Origin: Oscillospiraceae bacterium
GTDB taxonomy: Bacteria > Bacillota > Clostridia > Oscillospirales > Oscillospiraceae
DNA: 46,086 bases
Direction: 5' to 3'
NCBI GenBank assembly: GCA_017524845.1
Contig: JAFXUU010000049.1
Coordinates: 1 to 46,086 of the forward strand
This document shows positions 1 through 8,991 of this stretch, in pieces. Made by a program: the position numbers and the translations under genes. A model generated the notes under the pieces. That model was not told where the DNA came from. It did not search any database and was given only the letters and a program-made list of their open reading frames with translations. How positions within the stretch are numbered: position 1 is the stretch's first letter; each line of letters begins with the position of its first letter.

Positions 1-40
1 AAAATAAAATAAAAATAAAAAAGAAAGGGAGAAAAGAGGC

Positions 41-2218
41 TTGAAACTGATTCTGAGATACCTGAAGCCCTTCATCCCCCTGGTTGCGCTCGCCCTGCTC
101 CTGCTGTTCGCGCAGACGATCCTGGAACTTTATCTGCCGAACTACATGAGCAGCATCGTGAACGTGGGTATCGTGCAGAGCGGCATTTCCAACGCCGCCC
201 CCGAAGCCATGGACGCGGACATGATGGACCTGACCCTCCGTTTTCTTGACGGAGCGGATCAGGCGGCGGTAAAAAGCGCGTACACCTGGGTGGATGCAGG
301 CAAAGCGGGGAGCAAAACGCTGAAGGCTTACCCCGCGCTTGCCTCCGAGGGCGCTTATGTCAGAAACGCATTGGACAAGGAGACGCTGGCGGCCCTCAAC
401 GCGGCGGTCAGCAAATCGTACTTCATCCTCAACATGAGCCTGGGCGGCGCCGACTTCGGCAAAATGACCACGGATGAAGTGCTGGCCCAGGCAGCCACGG
501 TGAGCGACGGCGCCATCGCAGGCGCCCGCGCCATGGCGGAGGAAGCGGTTCCCAGCTTCATGACCAGCGTGGCCATCACCCTCACCAAGGGTATCCACAC
601 TGCCATGGGCGGCAACGTACCCAAAACCCAGCAGGGCTACATCCTGAAGATCGGCGGCATCATGCTGCTGTTCAGCCTGATGAGCGGCCTCTGCACCGTG
701 GGCAACGGCTTCTGCGGCGCCAGGGTCAGCGCCGGCATCGGCAAGAAGCTGCGGCATGACGTTTACACCCGCGTCACCAGCTTCTCCAGCGAGGACATCG
801 ACGCTTTCAGCAGCGCCACCCTCATCACCCGAAGCACCAACGACGTGCAGCAGGTGCAGCAGGTGGCCATGATGGGCATCCGCATGGTGTTCATGGCGCC
901 CCTCTACGCCGTGGGCGGCATCATCATGGCCCTCAGGAAATGCGCCAACATGAGCTGGATCGTGGCCATCGCCGTGGTGCTGCTCCTGGCGCTGCAGGTG
1001 GTCACCTTCAAGCTGGTGGTACCCAAGTTCCAGATCATGCAGAAGCTCACGGACCGCCTGAACCTGGTGGCCCGCGAGAGCCTCACCGGCATGCTGGTCA
1101 TCCGGGCCTTCGGCAACGAAAAGCTGGAGGAGGAGCGCTTCGACATCGCCAATAAGGACATCACGGAAACCGGTCTGTACGTGCAGCGTACCATGGCCAC
1201 CCTGAACCCCATCGAGAACTTCATGCTCTCCGCAGTGACCCTGCTCATCATCTGGGTGGGCGGCCACCTGGTGGCAAGGTTCTACATGCCCGTGGGCGAT
1301 ATGATGGCCTACATGCAGTACGTTATGCAGATCATCATGGCCTTCCTGATGATCGCGCAGATGTTCATCATGCTGCCCCGCGCCCTGGTGGCGGCCGGCC
1401 GTGTGGAGGAAGTGCTGCAGCGTGAGCCCACCATCCGCAACCGGGACAGCCTCAAGAAGCTGCCCGGCCGGGCCAAGGGCCACATCGAATTCGACCACGT
1501 CTCCTTCAAGTACGGGGACGCGGAAAGCTACGTGCTGGAGGACATCAACCTGGATATCCAGCCGGGCCAGACGGTGGCCTTCATCGGCTCCACCGGCTCC
1601 GGCAAGAGCACCCTCATCAACCTGGTGCCCCGTTTCTACGAGGTGACCAAGGGCAGCATCCGGCTGGATGGGGTGGACATCCGGGATCTGGACTTCCACG
1701 AGCTGCGCAACAACATCGGCTATGTACCCCAGAAGGGCGTGCTCTTCTCCGGCGACGTGGCTACCAACATGTCCCTGGGCAAGGAGGACGGCACGGACGA
1801 AGAGATGTACCGCGCCATCCGGACGGCCCAGGCGGGCGACTTTATCAACGAGGAAAACAACGGCCTCAGCATCGCCATCGCCCAGGGCGGCGAGAACGTG
1901 TCCGGCGGGCAGAAGCAGCGCCTGAGCATCGCCCGGGCCCTCATCAAGAATCCGCCCATCTTCATCTTCGACGACAGCTTCTCCGCTCTGGACTTCCGAA
2001 CGGACGCCGCGCTCCGCAAGGCCCTGTACTCCACCACGGAGAACGCCACGGTGCTGCTGGTGGCCCAGCGGGTGAGCACCATCATGAACGCAGACCAGAT
2101 CGTCGTGCTGGAGGAAGGCAGGATCGTCGGTCACGGCACCCATCGCGAGCTTCTGGAGAGCTGCGAGGCCTACCGTGAGATCGCCGAGAGCCAGCTCTCA
2201 AAGGAGGAATTGGCATGA
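41..2218 (+). CDS. Heterodimeric ABC exporter, degenerate-site subunit
   Basis: Type I ABC exporter half-transporter of 725 aa: transmembrane domain followed by a nucleotide-binding domain. Walker A (GSTGSGKST) lies near residue 516, the signature VSGGQ near 625 and Walker B (IFIFDD) near 640. The residue after the Walker B Asp is Asp, not the catalytic Glu, which marks the degenerate half of heterodimeric exporters such as BmrC/BmrD. Residues about 36-195, between the first and second membrane spans, form an unusually long, probably extracytoplasmic insertion. The start is TTG, placed behind a purine-rich AAAGGGAG stretch. The stop overlaps the next gene (ATGA), so the two subunits are translationally coupled. 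The substrate cannot be read from sequence; drugs, lipids or peptides are all possible. Confidence 0.93.
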   Translation: MKLILRYLKPFIPLVALALLLLFAQTILELYLPNYMSSIVNVGIVQSGISNAAPEAMDADMMDLTLRFLDGADQAAVKSAYTWVDAGKAGSKTLKAYPALASEGAYVRNALDKETLAALNAAVSKSYFILNMSLGGADFGKMTTDEVLAQAATVSDGAIAGARAMAEEAVPSFMTSVAITLTKGIHTAMGGNVPKTQQGYILKIGGIMLLFSLMSGLCTVGNGFCGARVSAGIGKKLRHDVYTRVTSFSSEDIDAFSSATLITRSTNDVQQVQQVAMMGIRMVFMAPLYAVGGIIMALRKCANMSWIVAIAVVLLLALQVVTFKLVVPKFQIMQKLTDRLNLVARESLTGMLVIRAFGNEKLEEERFDIANKDITETGLYVQRTMATLNPIENFMLSAVTLLIIWVGGHLVARFYMPVGDMMAYMQYVMQIIMAFLMIAQMFIMLPRALVAAGRVEEVLQREPTIRNRDSLKKLPGRAKGHIEFDHVSFKYGDAESYVLEDINLDIQPGQTVAFIGSTGSGKSTLINLVPRFYEVTKGSIRLDGVDIRDLDFHELRNNIGYVPQKGVLFSGDVATNMSLGKEDGTDEEMYRAIRTAQAGDFINEENNGLSIAIAQGGENVSGGQKQRLSIARALIKNPPIFIFDDSFSALDFRTDAALRKALYSTTENATVLLVAQRVSTIMNADQIVVLEEGRIVGHGTHRELLESCEAYREIAESQLSKEELA

Positions 2219-4458
2219 GCGAAGAAAAGAAAAACGCCTTCCCGGCCGATTCCCAGCAGCCGATGGGCTTTGATCCCTCGAAGCTGCCCAAGGATTTCGA
2301 CCCGTCGAAGATGCCCAAGTTCGATCCGTCGAAGATGCCCAAGGACTTCGATCCGTCGAAGATGCCCGGCCCTCCGGGCGGCGGGAAGGGGAAGAAGGGC
2401 CCCGGCGGCTTCCAGCCTCCCGAGGATTTCGATCCCGAGAAGATGCGGGAAATGATCGAAAAGGGCGAGTTCCCCGAGGGGATGCCCAAGCCCAAGGGGA
2501 TCATGAAGCTCCTGATGCCCAAGATGCCCGATCCCAACGAGGTGGACAAGGCCGACCTGAACGCCTATCCTCCCGGTTACCGGCCCCTGGTGCGCCCGGA
2601 TACCAGCAAGATGAAGAACCAGCGGCGAGGAGGTCCAGGCGGACGGGGCGGCCCTCCGGGCATGCGGGGCGGCGGCGAGAAAGCCAAGGACTTCAAGGGC
2701 AGCATGAAGCAGCTCATGAAGTATATGATGGTCTACAAGTGGCTGATCCTGCTGGTGGCCGTCTGCTCCGTCTGCTCCACCCTGCTGAGCACCATCAACC
2801 CCAAGATCCTGGCAAGGATCACCAACGAGATCGTCCGGGGCGTCGCGGTGGTGACCGCCGGCGGCGCCGACGGCGTGAACTTCCAATACGTAGGCCGCGT
2901 CATCCTGATCCTGCTGGGGCTCTACGTTCTGAGCATGCTCTTTTCCTACGCGCAGGGCTTCACCCTGGCCTACGTGTCCAACAAGGTCTCCTACAACCTG
3001 CGCAACGCCATCATCCAGAAGATCAACCGCCTGCCCATCAACTTCTTCCACAAGTATTCCAACGGTGAAGTGATGAGCCGCATCACCAACGACGTGGACA
3101 CCGTGTCCCACTCCCTGAACGCCTGCATCACCCAGGTCATCCACGCGGTGGTGACTTTGGTGGGCGTGCTGTGGATGATGCTCTCCATCAGCTGGAAGCT
3201 GACCCTGGTGGCCCTCTGCATGCTCCCCGCCAGCGGCATCTTCACCGCCATCATGGTGGGCATCTCTCAGAAGCACTTCCGCAACCGGCAGAAGCTGCTG
3301 GGCACCGTCAACGGCTACGTGGAAGAAATGTACGCCGGTCAGACCCTGCTCAAGGCCTTCTGCGCCGAGGACCGGGCCGTCAACGAGTTCGACTTTGAGA
3401 ACGACCGCCTCTACTACGCGACCTGGAAGGCCGAGTTCCTCACGGGCATGATGATGCCCATCATGAACTTCATCGGCAACCTGGGCTACGTGGCCGTCTG
3501 CGTGCTGGGCGCCAGCATGTGCGCCCGGGGCACCCTGGACATCGGCTCCATCCAGGCCTTCATCACCTACGTCAAGAGCTTCAACCAGCCCATCACCCAG
3601 GTGGCCAACATCTCCAGCCAGCTCCAGTCCACCGCGGCCGCTGCGGAGCGCGTCTTCCAGTTCCTCGGCGAAGATGAGGAGCAGGACAAGGATGCCCACC
3701 TCAAGGTGGCGGATATGGACATCAAGGGCGACGTGAAGTTCGAGCACGTCCGCTTCGGCTACGAAGAGGACGAACCGGTCATCCACGACTTCTCCGCCGA
3801 CGTGAAGGCGGGCCAGAAGATCGCCATCGTCGGTCCCACCGGCGCGGGCAAGACCACCATGGTGAAGCTGCTCATGCGCTTCCACGACCTGCAGGGCGGC
3901 GCCATTTACCTGGACGGCCACGATACCCGGGAGTTCACCAGGCAGGACCTCCGCACGGAGATCGGCATGGTGCTGCAGGATACCTGGCTCTTCAACGGCA
4001 CCGTCATGGAGAACATCCGCTACGGCAAGCTGGACGCCACGGACGACCAGGTCATCGAGGCGGCCAAGGCGGCGCAGGTGGACTTCTTCATCCGCACCCA
4101 GGCCGACGGCTACGACATGATCCTCAACGAGGAGACCAGCAACATCTCCGCCGGCCAGAAGCAGCTGCTGACCATCGCCCGGGCCATCCTGGCGGACAAC
4201 CGCATCCTGGTCCTGGACGAGGCCACCTCCTCCGTGGACACCCGTACTGAGATCCTGATCCAGCGGGCCATGGACAACCTGATGAAGGGACGCACCAGCT
4301 TCATCATCGCCCACCGGCTGAGCACCATCCGCAACGCGGACCTGATCCTCTGCATGAAGGACGGCGATATCGTGGAGCAGGGCAACCACGAGGAGCTCAT
4401 GGCCATGAACGGTTTTTACGCACAGCTGTACAACAGTCAGTTCGAGCAGGTCAGCTGA
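2215..4458 (+). CDS. Heterodimeric ABC exporter, catalytic subunit with repeat-rich N terminus
   Basis: Partner half-transporter (747 aa) of the preceding gene. Walker A (GPTGAGKTT) is near residue 538 and Walker B with catalytic Glu (ILVLDEATSSVD) near 663. The signature is ISAGQ instead of LSGGQ, so the canonical ATP site should form from this Walker A/B and the VSGGQ of the partner. Before the first membrane span (about residue 170) is a hydrophilic extension with four FDPSK[ML]P repeats, then proline/glycine/lysine-rich sequence. Such an extension is not part of the usual family architecture and its role is unknown. The ATG overlaps the upstream stop. A strong terminator follows, closing a two-gene operon. 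Confidence 0.93.
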   Translation: MSEEKKNAFPADSQQPMGFDPSKLPKDFDPSKMPKFDPSKMPKDFDPSKMPGPPGGGKGKKGPGGFQPPEDFDPEKMREMIEKGEFPEGMPKPKGIMKLLMPKMPDPNEVDKADLNAYPPGYRPLVRPDTSKMKNQRRGGPGGRGGPPGMRGGGEKAKDFKGSMKQLMKYMMVYKWLILLVAVCSVCSTLLSTINPKILARITNEIVRGVAVVTAGGADGVNFQYVGRVILILLGLYVLSMLFSYAQGFTLAYVSNKVSYNLRNAIIQKINRLPINFFHKYSNGEVMSRITNDVDTVSHSLNACITQVIHAVVTLVGVLWMMLSISWKLTLVALCMLPASGIFTAIMVGISQKHFRNRQKLLGTVNGYVEEMYAGQTLLKAFCAEDRAVNEFDFENDRLYYATWKAEFLTGMMMPIMNFIGNLGYVAVCVLGASMCARGTLDIGSIQAFITYVKSFNQPITQVANISSQLQSTAAAAERVFQFLGEDEEQDKDAHLKVADMDIKGDVKFEHVRFGYEEDEPVIHDFSADVKAGQKIAIVGPTGAGKTTMVKLLMRFHDLQGGAIYLDGHDTREFTRQDLRTEIGMVLQDTWLFNGTVMENIRYGKLDATDDQVIEAAKAAQVDFFIRTQADGYDMILNEETSNISAGQKQLLTIARAILADNRILVLDEATSSVDTRTEILIQRAMDNLMKGRTSFIIAHRLSTIRNADLILCMKDGDIVEQGNHEELMAMNGFYAQLYNSQFEQVS

Positions 4459-4476
4459 AAAACGGCACTATGATTT

Positions 4477-4514
4477 CCGGGGCGGCGCAAAATGCGCCGC
4501 CCCGGTCGTTTTTG
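4477..4514 (+). terminator. Intrinsic terminator of the ABC exporter operon
   Basis: Perfect 13-bp stem (CCGGGGCGGCGCA with its complement), AAA loop, then TCGTTTTTG. It also sits at the 3' end of the converging minus-strand methyltransferase, but the U tract favours the plus strand. Confidence 0.9.
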
Positions 4515-4529
4515 TCTGATATCTGCTTC

Positions 4530-5402
4530 TCACGGCTTCACGCCCCGGAGGACCATGACGAGGGAGACGGAGGTCTCCCACTGCTTATCTCCCGCGGCGT
4601 ACTGCGCCAGACGCCGGGCGTACTTTTCCTCTATCCGGCGGCGGACGCCCTCCGCTTCCCCCCGGTCCAGCCGATCCCCCAGGGTGCGGAGGGCGGCGTC
4701 CAGAGCCTCCAGGTCGTTGTACCGGCCGGAGAGGATCATTTCCCGCGCCAGGGCGGGGGGCACGGAGGGATCGTCCGGCGTCAGATCCGCCGCGGCGTAG
4801 CCGGTGCTCACCCGGGAAAAGCCGAAGCGCTCCATGGCGGCGGGCAGCTCCGCTTCGCTCATGGGATAGCGGCAGATCCCGTACTTTTCCATGCTGTCGT
4901 CCATGGCGGACACCTTTTCCCAGAATCGGCGCTCCGCTTCGTCCCCCGCCAGGCCGGGAGCGGCAGCGTGCAGCCCCTTCCGGGAGGAGAGCACCAGGCA
5001 TACGCCTCCCGGCTTCAGCACCCGCAGCTGCTCCCCGAAGAAGGCCCCGGGTTCCACGTGCTCCTGCACGGTGTTGGAGATCACGGCGTCGAAGCTCCCC
5101 TCCGGAAAGGGCAGGGCCGCGGCGTCCCCCTCCAGGAAGACCGCCCCGGGCACGTGCTCCCGGGCGAAGTCCAGAAACGCCCGGTCCCGGTCGAGGCCGG
5201 TGATCTCCGCCTTCGGATACCAGCGGCCCAGGGCCTCCGCCAGTGCGCCGGGGCCGCAGCCCACCTCCAGGATGCGCAGGGGGCGGTCCTCCAGGCCGAA
5301 GAGGGGCAGATACCGGTCCCGGAAGCGGTCGTCAAAGCGGAGCTTCCGGGAGGAATAGAGGGTCATGCAGCCCTGGATATATTGGGACCAGACGTTGTCC
5401 AT
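4530..5402 (-). CDS. Class I SAM-dependent methyltransferase
   Basis: A 290-aa methyltransferase with a Rossmann-type SAM-binding core. Motif I is ILEVGCGPGA near residues 44-53, an acidic LDRD at the end of strand 2 should bind the SAM ribose, and FDAVISNTVQEHVEPG resembles motif IV of the UbiE/Methyltransf_11 group. The start ATG is preceded by GGAGG with good spacing. The C-terminal third is mostly helical and unassigned. No substrate is evident; small-molecule methylation is the default expectation for this group. It is separated from the upstream thioesterase gene by about 230 bp carrying a repeat, so co-transcription is uncertain. Confidence 0.85.
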   Translation of the reverse strand: MDNVWSQYIQGCMTLYSSRKLRFDDRFRDRYLPLFGLEDRPLRILEVGCGPGALAEALGRWYPKAEITGLDRDRAFLDFAREHVPGAVFLEGDAAALPFPEGSFDAVISNTVQEHVEPGAFFGEQLRVLKPGGVCLVLSSRKGLHAAAPGLAGDEAERRFWEKVSAMDDSMEKYGICRYPMSEAELPAAMERFGFSRVSTGYAAADLTPDDPSVPPALAREMILSGRYNDLEALDAALRTLGDRLDRGEAEGVRRRIEEKYARRLAQYAAGDKQWETSVSLVMVLRGVKP

Positions 5403-5520
5403 GGGGTTTCCTCCTCAAGTGCGGTATTTTTCGGGAGACGCCCCCGCGGGGGGGCGAGGGGTGTCGTGGATCATACGGCTCAAAAGCGGGGACGGGAAAA
5501 CGCCGCGGCGGGACGGGGGC

Positions 5521-5571
5521 CCCTCATCCGCCCCAGTGTGCGCACTGGGGCACCTTCCCCCAGGGGAAGGC
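5521..5571. repeat. Double-hairpin REP-like intergenic repeat
   Basis: Two adjacent hairpins: GCCCCAGTG/CACTGGGGC with a TGCG loop (5530-5551) and CCTTCCCC/GGGGAAGG with a CA loop (5553-5570), preceded by CCCTCATCC. Similar two-hairpin blocks are, from memory, common dispersed repeats in gut Clostridia. It fills most of the gap between methyltransferase and thioesterase; nothing else was recognised there. Confidence 0.6.
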
Positions 5572-5633
5572 AGGGTGCCTGCCGCTCTGTGGTCCCGTTC
5601 ATCGCGGCGCGGTCCCTCGGCCCTCGTCCTTTT

Positions 5634-6050
5634 TTACCCCTCCACGGCCTGCTTCAGCTTTGCGTAGACCTCCGGCAGGCCCTGCTCGATGTCATAGGAG
5701 CGGTTGTCCGGCCCCGTCCAGATGTGGAAGGATCGGGCCGTGCCCGCCACGGTCCCGTCGGCCCGGCGGAGCTCGTAGGTCAGGGCCAGCTTCTTCGGGG
5801 CCAGGAGCTCCGGCGTCACCCGGACGGTGACGGTCTCCGGATAGCCCAGGGCGGCCTTGTACTGCAGGTGCAGGTCCACCATGGCGGGGTTCACGTGCTT
5901 CTCCCGGCTGAGGGCAAAGGGGAAGCCCGCCTTCTCCAGCCAGTCGATCCGCGCAGCCTCGTACCAGACGGGCCATACCGCGTGGTGGACGACGCCCATG
6001 GCGTCGCAGTCCGGGTAGCGGGTCTCCACCGGATATTCCGTGATCAGCAT
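5634..6050 (-). CDS. YbgC/FadM-type acyl-CoA thioesterase (hotdog fold)
   Basis: A 138-aa single hotdog domain. The N-terminal block RYPDCDAMGVVHHAVW followed by YEAAR matches the 4-hydroxybenzoyl-CoA/acyl-CoA thioesterase family, where the Asp in the DxxG context is catalytic. The length is typical. The start overlaps the end of the upstream FAD-dependent dehydrogenase gene by 7 bp, so the two are probably co-transcribed and translationally coupled. The thioester substrate is not predictable; housekeeping acyl-CoA hydrolysis is likely. Confidence 0.88.
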   Translation of the reverse strand: MLITEYPVETRYPDCDAMGVVHHAVWPVWYEAARIDWLEKAGFPFALSREKHVNPAMVDLHLQYKAALGYPETVTVRVTPELLAPKKLALTYELRRADGTVAGTARSFHIWTGPDNRSYDIEQGLPEVYAKLKQAVEG

Positions 6051-7438
6051 TCCGACAGCCTCCTTCCCATGAGCACTCCCATGGCGGAGGCCATCATGAG
6101 CCCCCGGGTCCAGCCGCTGGAATCCCCCAGGCAGTGGAGGCGCTTCACGCTGGTATTCAGTTCCTCATCCATCTTCACCCGGTTGGAATAGAATTTCAGC
6201 TCCGGGGCGTAGAGCAGGGTCTCGTTGGCGGCGAAGCCGGGCACCACCTGATCCATGGCCTGGATGAAGCCGATGATGTTGGCCATGGCCCGGTAGGGCA
6301 TGGCGGCTGTGATGTCCCCGGCCACGGCGTCCGGGATGGTGGGGCGGACGTTAGAGCGGACAAGTTCCTTCTCCCAGGTGCGCTTCCCATCCAGGATGTC
6401 CCCGTAGCGCTGCACCAGCAGCCGTCCGTCGGCCAGCATATTGGTGAGCTCCCCCACCTTCCGGGCGTATTCGATGGGCTGGTTGAAAGGGACGCTGAAA
6501 TTGTGGGAGCAGAGGATGGCCACGTTGGTGTTTTCGGATTTCTTCACCTTGTAGCTGTGGCCGTTGACCACCGCCAGTCCCCCGTCGTAATTCTCCTGGC
6601 TGACGAAGCCGCCGGGGTTCTGGCAGAAGGTGCGCACCTTGTTTTTATAGGGCTTGGGATAGCCGATGAGCTTTCCCTCGTAGAGCACCCGGTTGATGGT
6701 CTCCATCACCTCGCTGCGCACCTCCACCCGGACGCCGATATCCACGGTTCCGGGGCTGTGGGCAATGCCGTGCTTTTCGCAGAGCTCCTCCAGCCATTCC
6801 GCACCCCGGCGGCCCGTGGCCACCACCACCTCGTCGGCAAAGACGGTCTCCTCCCGCCCGCCGACGATGATCTCGGCCCCCAGGCACACGTCGTTTTCAA
6901 TGATGAGGCTGCGGCATTCCGTCTCCAGCAGCAGCTCCACATCCCGGGCCCGCAGGTGGTTCTCGATGTCCAGATAAAGCTGCTGGGCCTTTTCCGTGCC
7001 CAGATGCCGAATGGGGCAGAGCACCAGCTTCAGCCCCGCGGAGATGGCCCGGCGGCGGATGTCCTTCACTTCCTCCGTCTCCTCCGCGCCCTCCACTCGG
7101 GTATCCGCTCCGAAATCCAGATAGATGGTGTCCGTATAGTCGATGAGGGCCTGGGCTTTATCCTCCCCGATGAGGGAGGGCAGCTCTCCCCCCACCTCGC
7201 AGCTGAGGCTCAGCTTCCCGTCGGAGAAGGCCCCGGCCCCGGAGAAGCCCGTAGTGATGCTGCAGCTGGGCTTGCAGTTCACGCATTTCAGGGTCTGCTC
7301 CTTGGGGCAGCGCCGGTCCTCCACGGCCTTTCCCTTCTCCACGACGGTGATTTTCTTCCGGCTGCCCCGGCGGCGCAGCTCGATGGCGGTGAAGATGCCG
7401 GCGGGGCCGGCACCGATGATGAGAATATCCGTTTTCAT
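6044..7438 (-). CDS. FAD-dependent dehydrogenase (COG2509-like)
   Basis: A 464-aa flavoprotein. The N-terminal dinucleotide-binding motif is IIGAGPAGI (residues 7-15), followed by VVEKG at the end of strand 2. A cysteine-containing block (CPKEQ...CVNCKPSCSITTGFSG) and a downstream VVATGRRG motif match the family of uncharacterised FAD-dependent dehydrogenases widespread in Clostridia. The start is supported by AAGGAG. A promoter (TTGACG, 17 bp, TATAAT) lies just upstream, with its -35 inside a palindromic repeat. The thioesterase gene overlaps its 3' end. No reaction has been firmly assigned to the family as far as I know. Confidence 0.85.
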   Translation of the reverse strand: MKTDILIIGAGPAGIFTAIELRRRGSRKKITVVEKGKAVEDRRCPKEQTLKCVNCKPSCSITTGFSGAGAFSDGKLSLSCEVGGELPSLIGEDKAQALIDYTDTIYLDFGADTRVEGAEETEEVKDIRRRAISAGLKLVLCPIRHLGTEKAQQLYLDIENHLRARDVELLLETECRSLIIENDVCLGAEIIVGGREETVFADEVVVATGRRGAEWLEELCEKHGIAHSPGTVDIGVRVEVRSEVMETINRVLYEGKLIGYPKPYKNKVRTFCQNPGGFVSQENYDGGLAVVNGHSYKVKKSENTNVAILCSHNFSVPFNQPIEYARKVGELTNMLADGRLLVQRYGDILDGKRTWEKELVRSNVRPTIPDAVAGDITAAMPYRAMANIIGFIQAMDQVVPGFAANETLLYAPELKFYSNRVKMDEELNTSVKRLHCLGDSSGWTRGLMMASAMGVLMGRRLSEC

Positions 7439-7498
7439 ATTGCTCCTTATGCTCCTGCCGCCCCTCCGGCGGCTGCGGTCCTGATATTCAGACAGTAT

Positions 7499-7527
7499 AT
7501 TATATATCGAAAGGGCTCCGCCGTCAA
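7499..7527 (-). promoter_or_regulatory. Sigma-A-type promoter for the FAD dehydrogenase operon
   Basis: Minus strand: TTGACG (7527-7522), exactly 17-bp spacer, TATAAT (7504-7499). The -35 hexamer is part of the palindrome GCTCCGCCGTCA/TGACGGCGGAGC at 7515-7542. Confidence 0.7.
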
Positions 7528-7787
7528 ACCTGACGGCGGAGCAAGCAGACTGTCAAAAAAGCCCCGCGCGGGTTTTTTGACAGTCTGCTTGCCGCGCATT
7601 TTTGCTTTCCGCAAAAATGCGAGTGAACTGAAAAGCCGCAGAATGCACGGCTTTTCAGCTCACGGCGGATTCCAACTCGAGGCGGGCCTTGCCCCCTCGA
7701 GCTCCCCCGCTGCTCGATCAACGGAAGCCTGCCGGCATAGTTCTTTGACACGCGCAAGCTCCGCCGTCAAACCTGACGGCGGAGCTT
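7515..7787. repeat. Six-hairpin intergenic block bounded by identical palindromes
   Basis: The gap of about 366 bp between two minus-strand genes holds six consecutive inverted repeats. H1 7515-7542 (GCTCCGCCGTCA, AACC loop); H2 7543-7590 (18-bp arms AAGCAGACTGTCAAAAAA); H3 7595-7621 (CGCATTTTTGC arms); H4 7624-7662 (15-bp arms, one mismatch); H5 7676-7701 (CTCGAGG arms); H6 7756-7787, whose core is identical to H1. H6 can serve as the terminator-proximal hairpin for the upstream gene, and H1 supplies a -35 box. No coding potential was recognised. It resembles a small non-autonomous structured element. Confidence 0.75.
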
Positions 7788-7804
7788 GTTGGACAGAGCG
7801 AATA

Positions 7805-8794
7805 TTACCCGATGGGGTGCTTCTGCGCGAACTCGCGCCCGTATTTCTCCAGCTCGTCCCGATAAAGCTCGTTGTTCCGCCGGAGGAAGCAGACGCCGTT
7901 GGGGATGGAGGGATAGAACCGGCCTCCGGGGCAATAGGTGTCGATGGCGCGGCGCACCTCGGCGCGAACGTCCTCGTCGGAGATGTTCTCCACGTCGATC
8001 TTGGGCCCGTCCACCCCGCCCACCATGGCCAGCTTCCCTTCGGTGATGCGCTGGATCTCCACGATGTCGTTCTGGGGGATGACGCCCTGCCAGATGTCGA
8101 TGCCCAACTCCACCATGTCCTTCACGATGGGCTGGCAGATACAGTCGGCATGGTGCATATAAATCATTCCGGCCTCATGGATGGCGTCGGCGATCTCCGT
8201 CTGCAGGGGCTTGATGATCTCCCGCCATACGTCGGGCGGCAGAAACACGTTCTGCTTGCTGCCCCAGTCGTCGTGGTAGAAAATGATATCCGGATGCACC
8301 TGCTTCCCCATCTCCCGGATGTAGCCGATCTTGTGGTCCGCGATGGCCCGGAGCATGCCCGCCATCTCCTCCGGGTATTCCAGATAGGCGCACAGGGCGT
8401 TCACCATCCCCATCAGGTGGTGGGAACGCTCGAAGAGGCCGCCGCTGAACATGATCCCCACCAGCTTCTCCCGGCGGTCCGTCTCGTCGGCGACTTTTTT
8501 GGCCATACTCCAATCCCACCCCTCCCAGGGGGGGACCACCAGATCCTCCTGCCAGCGCTCGATATCCTTGATGACCGCGTTTTCCTCCGTCACGTGGGGA
8601 TGCGCGCCCGGGGAGCCGGGCTTGAAAACATAGACGGTGCCCCAGAGGTCCTTGTGCTCCAGCCCGTCCTGGGGAACGCGGGACGCGGTCAGGATGGGGT
8701 CCGGCAGCAGCTGGATCGCATCCATCAGGTCGCCGTAGTAATCCGGCTGCCGGCGTTCATAGATCGCCATGGCATTTTCACGCGGTGTAAGCAT
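7805..8794 (-). CDS. Uroporphyrinogen decarboxylase-family (corrinoid methyltransferase-like) protein
   Basis: A 329-aa URO-D-superfamily protein, closer in style to the MtaA/CmuA methyltransferases than to HemE. It contains HHADCIC, compatible with the His/Cys zinc site of those methyltransferases, and a typical C-terminal GGVDGP segment. I chose the ATG at 8794 because GGGAGGAG lies just before it. The promoter at 8845-8873 puts the transcript start near a possible upstream Met at 8842, which excludes that start. It is monocistronic. Such proteins usually transfer methyl groups between a corrinoid and a thiol or demethylate a substrate; no corrinoid protein gene is adjacent, so the substrate is unknown. 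Confidence 0.82.
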   Translation of the reverse strand: MLTPRENAMAIYERRQPDYYGDLMDAIQLLPDPILTASRVPQDGLEHKDLWGTVYVFKPGSPGAHPHVTEENAVIKDIERWQEDLVVPPWEGWDWSMAKKVADETDRREKLVGIMFSGGLFERSHHLMGMVNALCAYLEYPEEMAGMLRAIADHKIGYIREMGKQVHPDIIFYHDDWGSKQNVFLPPDVWREIIKPLQTEIADAIHEAGMIYMHHADCICQPIVKDMVELGIDIWQGVIPQNDIVEIQRITEGKLAMVGGVDGPKIDVENISDEDVRAEVRRAIDTYCPGGRFYPSIPNGVCFLRRNNELYRDELEKYGREFAQKHPIG

Positions 8795-8844
8795 AGCTCC
8801 TCCCACCGGCCCAGAGGCCGTTATCTGTATAGTATCCGCCAAAA

Positions 8845-8873
8845 ATTATAATGGCCGCTTTCCCCCTTGTCAA
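8845..8873 (-). promoter_or_regulatory. Promoter of the URO-D-family gene
   Basis: Minus strand TTGACA (8873-8868), 17-bp spacer, TATAAT (8850-8845): a perfect consensus promoter. Its position decides the start codon of the gene. Confidence 0.85.
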
Positions 8874-8904
8874 CTGCGGCTTTCCGGGTTCTCTCCCCGC
8901 TCTC

Positions 8905-8932
8905 TTGACAAAAGTGATACAATTATTATATC
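8905..8932 (+). promoter_or_regulatory. Promoter of the DUF5685-mntP-ytvI-like operon
   Basis: TTGACA (8905-8910), 16-bp spacer, TATATC (8927-8932), about 60 bp before the ATG at 8992. Confidence 0.65.
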
Positions 8933-8991
8933 GTCAATGTGCGGCGGTCCCCCGCGGGGAGGAAGCTGCGCGCCGCTGAGAGGCAGATCAG

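Noticed and set aside
2170-4389. Very long open frame antisense to the ABC exporter gene
   Set aside because: It mirrors a strongly supported gene in GC-rich DNA, has no recognisable domain or RBS, and its composition (His/Val/Gly/Asp-rich) is typical of an antisense shadow.
4470-6191. 573-codon plus-strand frame
   Set aside because: Overlaps the terminator and reads antisense through the methyltransferase and thioesterase, both of which have clear motifs and RBSs.
6134-8851. 905-codon plus-strand open frame
   Set aside because: It spans two real minus-strand genes and the hairpin block between them; no domain and no start signals.
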